Positions 58,504 through 64,000 of a stretch of 64,000 bases of DNA are shown here, one piece after another. The notes beneath the pieces were generated by a model that was not told the DNA's origin, made no database searches, and saw only the letters and a program-made list of their open reading frames with translations. A program made the position numbers and the translations under genes. Numbering within the stretch: the first letter of the stretch is position 1; each line of letters begins with the position of its first letter. The DNA is from Sebastes aleutianus (taxonomy: Eukaryota > Chordata > Actinopteri > Perciformes > Sebastidae), in contig CAKAKS010000039.1 of NCBI GenBank assembly GCA_916700875.1, forward strand, positions 20,020,367-20,084,366, read 5' to 3'.

Positions 58504-59135
58504 TTGGGCTATCAAACGATTATAATATTTATTCGCGATTAATGGCATGATTGTCCATAGTTAATCGCAATTAATGACAAATTAACATTTTATCTGTTCA
58601 AAATGTACCTTAAAGGGAGATTTGTTAAGTATTTAATACTCTTATCAACATGGGAGTGGGCAAATATGCTTGCTTTATGCAAATGTATGTATATATCTAT
58701 TATTGGAAATCAATTAAAAACACAAAACAATGACAAATATTGTCGAGAAATCCTCACAGATACTGCATTTAGCATAAAAAATATGCTCAAATCATAACAT
58801 GTCAAACTGAAGCCCAACAGACAACAACAACTGTCAGTGTGTCAGTGTGCTGACTTGACTATGACTTGCCCTAAACTGCATGTGATTATCATAAAGTGGG
58901 CATGTCTGTAAAGGGGAGACTCGTGGGTACCCATAGAACACATTTTCATTCACATACCTTGAGGTCAGAGGTCAAGGGACGCCTTTGAACATGGCCATGG
59001 CAGTTTTTCCTTGCCAAAATGTAGCGCAAGTTTGGAGCGTTATTTAATCTCCTTTGCGACAAGCCAATATGACATGGTTGGTACCGATGGATTCCTGAGG
59101 TTTTCTTAGTTTCATATGATATCACTATCTTCACT
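58504..59135. mobile_element. hAT-like MITE, copy C
   Basis: Begins TTGGGCTATCAAACG and shares AAAATGTACCTTAAAGGGAG and GGTCAGAGGTCAAGGGAC with copies at 920 and 17231. The right terminal repeat was not found. Confidence 0.75.
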
Positions 59136-59589
59136 CTTCACTAAAGATTATTTGCCATAAAACAATTGAAAATAATGGGCTTTCCTTTTTATTATCAGTT
59201 TTCAGGTATTTAACCTATAGAAATAATGGGTGAAACATGTTTTCATTTAGTAGAGATAGATACAGGCATATAGAACTAAATTGTAAGCTTCTCATTTGGA
59301 GTCAGACTAACACACGTGAATCATCACCATGGCTGCTAACCCACTCTGCCAGTTATGTGTCAGGCTGTGAAGAAGGGTGAGAAATCTAAAAATGAAAGAA
59401 ATCTGTCAGTGTTCAGTCCCGAAGGCTGAACGATAACCTGCTGCTGTAACATGTAGAGGAGGAAAAGTCTTCTTCCAGATATTTATCCTTAAATTATTTC
59501 ATTTATTTTCTCACATTCTTGAATACCCGACTGGCTAAAATCTGATCTCACATGATGAAAATGTAAATTAAATGAATTTGCATATATTT
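59136..59589. other. Intergenic, nothing recognised
   Basis: AT-rich, no ORF or repeat identified. Confidence 0.4.
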
Positions 59590-60060
59590 ATAATGTAGGA
59601 GGAGCAGGTGAGATCCCTTCAATCATTGTTGGTCTCCATGCAGCCAGATGCATATGGTCTTCATTGGATGGAAATAAATTGGTTGTGTACATGCAGCCCC
59701 TAACTCAGTGACCCTTGTCTGTCAACGTGAATTGCTTTCACGGCGTGTTAAACGAGCCGTGGTCGTGTTGGTGTTTCCCTCTGTGCGGCGGCGGCGGTGG
59801 CCGGGTCTCTAATCCGCTGTCTGCCACAGTTATGTCACACACCAGCTATTGTGTGGAGGGTTTGATTGAAGACGCCTGATCTGACTAACTGATCCCTCGC
59901 TGCCGCAGAGGTGCTCAGGCACATGGGCGAGGTCTGAGATGTGTGAATTGGCAGTCGAGTCACATGACTGGCATTAAGCCAATCATAATTTTTAGATTGC
60001 AGAGGGAGAGCAGCTTTGTGGCGAAGAGGCGAATATTGACAGATGGTGTGTGAGAAAGTG
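59590..60060. promoter_or_regulatory. Candidate conserved non-coding element
   Basis: Repeat-free block with balanced GC, E-box-like CATATG/CAGATG words, a (GGC)n run at 59787-59800, CACATGACTGGCATTAAGCC, and CCAATCATAA. Proposed from texture alone; could serve slc17a6 or fancf. Confidence 0.3.
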
Positions 60061-60908
60061 AAAATGATTTTTTGGTGTGTACAGTTAGAAGAGGGTAAAT
60101 TGGATTACACAAAGCTTTCTCTCTCTTTGCTTTACAGCCCCTTGTCTTGTCCTTTAAAACTATTATTTTCAGGACCTAATAAATCAATAAATCAGCAGCT
60201 ACAGAAGGATTTTAAAACAGCACATCTATAATATAATTTGGTAGTAGGGTGGGATATATGAGGCCAAATGAGGCCTTGAATCTCCAGAGACCAATTTATA
60301 AAGTGTGAACTATTCACTGCCGGACAATTGCTTTGAATTTAATTCAGTCAGATCACGTGCTGCTACGGACTACAACCACCATCTGTCCAAACCTTGTAAG
60401 CTGTGCTTTTTTAACCAATATCCAGTTGTACTGACATAAAAAAAACTATTAATTACATTATTAGAAGGTGCGTGGATAAAATATTACAAAAAAAATGTTA
60501 TGCTGTGAAAGAGACAGGCTAGTGCGACATACTGTATTTTAAGGCTTTCAGATCCACTAAAGTGAGCATTATTATTTTTTATATTTCCATCCTGTAAATG
60601 CATTCAGTATGTTGTTTTTCTAGCTGTGTTTGCGTCCAATTATATTTCACAAGTTGGAAAAAAAAAGCAGCATAAAGAGTCAAGAATTGAAATGGAAAAA
60701 AGCCACTGTGAATGACATTTTTAAGAGTTGTGTACTTTTTATGTGGATTTTGCACTGAAAATACTAATGCTTATATGATACCTGTGTTTCGGTACTGATA
60801 CCAAAATGCTCCTTTTTTTACACCCTCCTCTGTTAGAACATGTTTTTCAACAAAACCACTTTTTTTCATTTAAAAAAAGAAACCAAAGTTCTTAAATTTT
60901 GTCTAAAC
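60061..60908. other. Intergenic, nothing recognised
   Basis: AT-rich sequence with several poly-A and poly-T runs; no gene signal. Confidence 0.4.
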
Positions 60909-61640
60909 TAGAGGTCGCCCGATAGTGGATTTTTAAACGTCGATATAATAACGATAGTTTGGAGCAGGAAAAAAGCTGATAGCCGATTAATCGGCCGGAA
61001 TTGTCTTTACTTCTGCAGCAGCCTAGTCAGCATCTTTTGCATACGCAGTCTTTAATAAAATAAAGCAGTTTTTGTCACTCCGAATTGAATCATTAGTAAG
61101 AGAATATCTTGAAGTGTGATTTGGTGGATTACATCATTGGAAATTCGATGCGGATTACTTCTGTTGTACATCCCGTTGCATTGTTAAATGCCACTCTAAC
61201 AAACCATTAATGTTCGTGCATTATCCCGGGATAAAGAGGAGCCTTAAGTGTGCGATTTCATTTCATGAATGGATGGTTAGTGGCTGGATAATTTGGAAGA
61301 GAGAACGCCAAATTGTTAACTAAGTTAAAGTAACAGTGTATGATTTATTTTCCTCCCTGTCTGCCTGTCTTGTATTGTAGACAAAGAGCTGTTAGTGTTG
61401 TGTTATATATTACTTCTTTCTCCCCCTCTACATTAACTTTGTGTACGGAGCCTCCATGCAGAACAGTGATGTACATCCCAACGTAACTGGTTGGGATGTA
61501 CTGGTTGGGCTCTGATAGTGCAGCCATCTGCCACTATCAGAGCCCAGCTCTGCCAATAACGATAGATTGCAAAACGTCCTATCCGCGCCATCTTTGTCTA
61601 GTCTAAAACCCAAGCAGAATTATGATTGAAACTGTCTGAT
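60909..61640. mobile_element. MITE-like sequence beginning TAGAGGTCGCCCGATAG
   Basis: The start resembles a fish dispersed element from memory (CCGATTAATCGGCCG nearby is self-complementary). Two perfect hairpins sit near its right part (61471-61546). No clear right terminal repeat. Confidence 0.4.
61471..61546. other. Two adjacent perfect hairpins
   Basis: Hairpin 1: GTACATCCCAAC (61471-61482), 7-nt loop, exact complement at 61490-61501. Hairpin 2: TGGGCTCTGATAGTG (61506-61520), 11-nt loop, exact complement at 61532-61546. They are only 4 nt apart. Confidence 0.85.
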
Positions 61641-61850
61641 CACAAGTAAAGAAGAAGCATATGATGCCATTTTGAGTCATTGACAGCTTACAATTATTTG
61701 CTCTACGGACACATTTTGTTTGGTATCATGAAGTATTGAGGTTTAATACCTTAGTCAACCATTGCATAAAGATATAAACAGATATATACTGTATATATGG
61801 CAACATTTCGGCATCTCTTCCAGCTGTAAAGAAACACACAAGACCGACAG

Positions 61851-62876
61851 TCACTTGTTTAATGCTGACAGGAGGTCTCCCCACACACTCAGACCTCTGA
61901 CATCAAAGTCCCCATCAGACACTTTCAAAGCATTAAGCTCTTTTTCTACGTCCCCCCTCAGAGAGGGACAGGCCTCAAACAAGGTCACAAAGTACTCAGT
62001 CAGTCTCTGGAAGGACACTGTTCTTCGGTCTGTGCTGGTGGTTTGAACCCATTCACCCTCGCTCATGCTGTACTCCATATCAGAGGCCCACTTTTTCAGC
62101 ACATCACCGTAAGCATCTCTAAATTTCCGGTGTTGTTTGGCCAGGTCTATAATAAGTGTAGCAGGCAGCGAAGAACACATGTGCTGCAGCACACGCTGTT
62201 CTCTCTGCAGCCAGTCCAAGAGAAAATCCTGTGAAGCAGTTTGTGAGTTCTTCGTCGTCAGCAGAGCCGCAGCGATGACCAGACAGAAATGTCCTGCTGC
62301 TCCTTCACATCCCTGGAGGACAGAGTCTAAAATGTGCTCAGGTTGGCCGGCTTGGCTCAGCAGAGCATCCAGCCTCTCCATCAGCATCACCCCCTGCACC
62401 TCAGCATCAGCACCAACACCAGCTGACAGGTCTGTGAGAGGACTCAGGACTTTACAAGCAGATCTGCATTGAATGATGTGACTGCAGAAGCCTGTAACAT
62501 CCTGATGCCCTGTCTGTGTGGTGTCAACAGGACTGGTGGTGTCAAAGAGTGTCTTCATGATGGAGATGGGCAGCTCAGGGTTGTTCAAGAGCCCAACCAG
62601 CAACAGGTGCCGACACCTGGAGAGGTCAGTGAAGGAGACGTCTGTGTATCCAGGGAAAGCAGCTCGCAGACTTTGATTAGTGAGCTGCAGCTGCTTCTCC
62701 ATGATGCTCCGTATCGAGGGGTTGTTGTGAAACCTGGAGAAGAGGTGTTCACAGTAGCTGGCCCAGTCAAAAGCTCTGGAGAGAGTCTGTTTATCCCACT
62801 GATCCACGACACCGCTGTGACCGGCCACGGCCAGCAGCTCCGCAGTGCCCGCCAGGTTCTTCAGCACCGCCTCCAT
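61851..62876 (-). CDS. fancf: Fanconi anaemia group F protein, single exon
   Basis: Adaptor of the Fanconi anaemia core complex, which ubiquitinates FANCD2-FANCI during interstrand cross-link repair in the nucleus; in mammals FANCF bridges FANCC/FANCE and FANCA/FANCG to FANCM. The frame is intronless, as in mammals, and 341 aa (human 374). The N-terminus MEAVLKNLAGTAELLAV aligns with the human MESLLQHL start; the C-terminus SDGDFDVRGLSVWGDLLSAL matches the most conserved human stretch near the end of the helical-repeat domain. The middle is diverged, as usual for this fast-evolving protein. ATG 62876 is chosen by the N-terminal match. Position beyond slc17a6 agrees with mammalian synteny. A TTTATT near 61342 could be the minus-strand polyA signal. 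Confidence 0.93.
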   Translation of the reverse strand: MEAVLKNLAGTAELLAVAGHSGVVDQWDKQTLSRAFDWASYCEHLFSRFHNNPSIRSIMEKQLQLTNQSLRAAFPGYTDVSFTDLSRCRHLLLVGLLNNPELPISIMKTLFDTTSPVDTTQTGHQDVTGFCSHIIQCRSACKVLSPLTDLSAGVGADAEVQGVMLMERLDALLSQAGQPEHILDSVLQGCEGAAGHFCLVIAAALLTTKNSQTASQDFLLDWLQREQRVLQHMCSSLPATLIIDLAKQHRKFRDAYGDVLKKWASDMEYSMSEGEWVQTTSTDRRTVSFQRLTEYFVTLFEACPSLRGDVEKELNALKVSDGDFDVRGLSVWGDLLSALNK

Positions 62877-62892
62877 GTGGCGCTCTCCCCGG

Positions 62893-62971
62893 GTTACCGG
62901 GTTAGCAACACGTTAGCAACAGCCTAGCAACAGGTTAGCAACGAACTACAACGTTCAACAGGACTTCCGGT
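62893..62971 (-). promoter_or_regulatory. fancf: fancf promoter-proximal region: 11-bp repeat array and ETS site
   Basis: Four units of (GT/CC)TAGCAAC start at 62901, 62912, 62923 and 62934, exactly 11 bp apart. On the gene strand they read GTTGCTAAC, like an RFX X-box half-site. An ETS-type ACCGGAAGT (minus strand, 62963-62971) lies just upstream. The array ends 25 bp 5' of the ATG, so it is either 5' UTR or core promoter. Confidence 0.6.
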
Positions 62972-63164
62972 GGCAAGTTTCAGAACAAAATCCTTTTTGA
63001 ACGAATGGTTAAAAGGTAGTTCATATCCAGCGTTGCGCACAGAAGTGTGAGTGAGAGTATAACACAGTAGTAAAGGAACATTTAGTAGAAATAGCCTCAA
63101 CATAGTTGCTGTGGTACTCACTCTTTTCTCTTTCTGTCATCCAGCTGCCTGTTTGTGTTACTAC

Positions 63165-63176
63165 TGCGCATGCGCA
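63165..63176. promoter_or_regulatory. NRF-1 palindrome
   Basis: TGCGCATGCGCA is a perfect match to the NRF-1 consensus, 289 bp upstream of the fancf ATG. Such sites mark CpG-type housekeeping promoters and may serve fancf or a divergent transcript. Confidence 0.65.
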
Positions 63177-63227
63177 CTAGAGTGCTACGCTTTGGCCAAT
63201 TTATTTTCCTTCAAAATAAAAGACACA

Positions 63228-63412
63228 GAGTAACTTATTGCCATACTACTACTACTACTACTACTACTACTAATAATAATAATAATAATAATAATTTTAA
63301 AAATGTTGAATTTAGTAAGAAGCGAAACTCAGTATACACACTTTGATTTTCTCTTAGTTTTTAATGTTTATTTTCTGGCTAACGTACATATTTATGTAAA
63401 ACATGCTCTAAA
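63228..63412. repeat. Direct repeat, copy 1 (microsatellite plus about 140 bp)
   Basis: TTATTGCCATA, then (CTA)n/(AAT)n, then AACTCAGTATACACACTTTG, GGCTAACGTACATATTTATG and onward. Repeated at 63732-63899 with few changes. Confidence 0.85.
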
Positions 63413-63419
63413 TTTCCAA

Positions 63420-63700
63420 TAGATAGATACGTCATTGATCCCGAGGGAAATTCAAGTTTCCAGCATCACAGTTCCATAGTGCAAAACATGTTAGTAAAAA
63501 GACAGTAAAAAAGTTAGTAGTGCAAAGTACAAAGTATAAAAAAATATACCAGATATAAAAATACAAGGAGATGAAGAAAACTGTTAAAACTGAATATAGT
63601 GCAGGGTAACAGCTGTGATACACGACTATTAAAAAAAGTGAATATAGTGCAGAAGAGACTGTTAAAAATGAGTATAGTGCAAGGTAACTCCAGTAGCTTA
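63420..63700 (-). mobile_element. LINE 3' fragment between the direct repeats
   Basis: CATTGATCCCGAGGGAAATT is the antisense 3' end typical of fish CR1/L2-like LINEs. The body has short repeats of AATATAGTGCA. 5'-truncated. Confidence 0.6.
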
Positions 63701-63731
63701 GTCTGTGAAAGTGCACTGTGTGCATTATTAG

Positions 63732-63743
63732 TAACGTATTGCC

Positions 63744-63788
<45 letters not shown>

Positions 63789-63899
63789 TGCTGAATTTAA
63801 GTAAGAAACGAAACTCAGTATACACACTTTGATTTTCTCTTAGTTTTTAATATTTATTTTCTGGCTAACGTACATATTTATGTAAAACCTGCTCTATAT
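63732..63899. repeat. Direct repeat, copy 2
   Basis: ATTGCCATA followed by (AAT)n and the same AACTCAGTATACACACTTTG segment as copy 1, about 500 bp downstream. Confidence 0.85.
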
Positions 63900-63904
63900 T
63901 TTAA

Positions 63905-64000
63905 GATAATATGAACCTTTATTAATCCCCGAAGGCAAATTCAGGTGTCAAAGCAGCAACATCAGCAAACAGAGTGAAACACAGGAGAGGTACAGGTATA
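63905..64000 (-). mobile_element. Second LINE 3' fragment, cut by the window end
   Basis: CTTTATTAATCCCCGAAGGC followed by AAATTCAGG is again a LINE-type antisense end, different enough from 63420 to be a separate insertion or an older copy. Confidence 0.5.

Noticed and set aside
62469..62927. 152-codon plus-strand ORF
   Set aside because: Antisense shadow of fancf, with no protein-like features of its own.
63432..63832. ORFs with runs of Tyr, Leu or Asn
   Set aside because: Produced by (AAT)n and (CTA)n microsatellites next to LINE tails.
1..64000. CRISPR arrays, operons, rRNA or tRNA genes
   Set aside because: The window is vertebrate genomic DNA; no tRNA cloverleaf, rRNA block or spacer-repeat array was recognised.

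Overview
This is a eukaryotic window, almost certainly from a percomorph teleost fish. It holds a few large vertebrate genes with GT-AG introns, set in AT-rich DNA full of short inverted-repeat transposon families and LINE tails that I recognise from fish genomes. The gene order ano5 > slc17a6, with fancf beyond, matches the mammalian ANO5-SLC17A6-FANCF neighbourhood (human 11p14), which supports the gene names independently of the protein matches. I cannot name the species.

Layout: 1-7.0 kb is intergenic and mostly repeats (foldback element, hAT-like and TTAA-flanked MITEs, and a LINE 3' end split by a solo LTR with a clean target duplication). 7.0-30.0 kb is ano5 (+ strand): I traced 22 coding exons with matching phases, predicting 964 residues, plus a long 3' UTR ending near a polyA signal at 30017. 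An extra in-frame exon (22060-22140) just upstream of the canonical exon 14 (22486-22560) looks like a mutually exclusive alternative for the start of transmembrane helix 3. 30.2-32.9 kb is a two-exon rhodopsin-class, P2Y-like receptor gene that the mammalian neighbourhood lacks as far as I know. Its tiny first coding exon and the following intron are tandemly duplicated, and each intron copy was later hit at the same site by a different transposon. 33.0-36.2 kb holds transposon debris, a 1.1 kb foldback element and a 1.1 kb pure-purine GA tract. 36.3-51.7 kb is slc17a6 (VGLUT2, + strand), 12 coding exons and 583 residues. 51.7-61.8 kb is intergenic, with nested MITEs and several repeat-poor stretches that look like candidate enhancers. 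61.85-62.88 kb is single-exon fancf (- strand), with an 11-bp-phased repeat array, an ETS site and an NRF-1 palindrome upstream. The window ends in duplicated LINE and microsatellite sequence.

The genes do not form one pathway: ano5 encodes an intracellular-membrane anoctamin of muscle and bone, slc17a6 the vesicular glutamate transporter of excitatory neurons, fancf a Fanconi anaemia core-complex adaptor, and the receptor is an orphan by sequence. Their grouping reflects old synteny. Exon coordinates were read by hand from splice sites and reading frame; repeat boundaries are approximate unless terminal repeats are cited.
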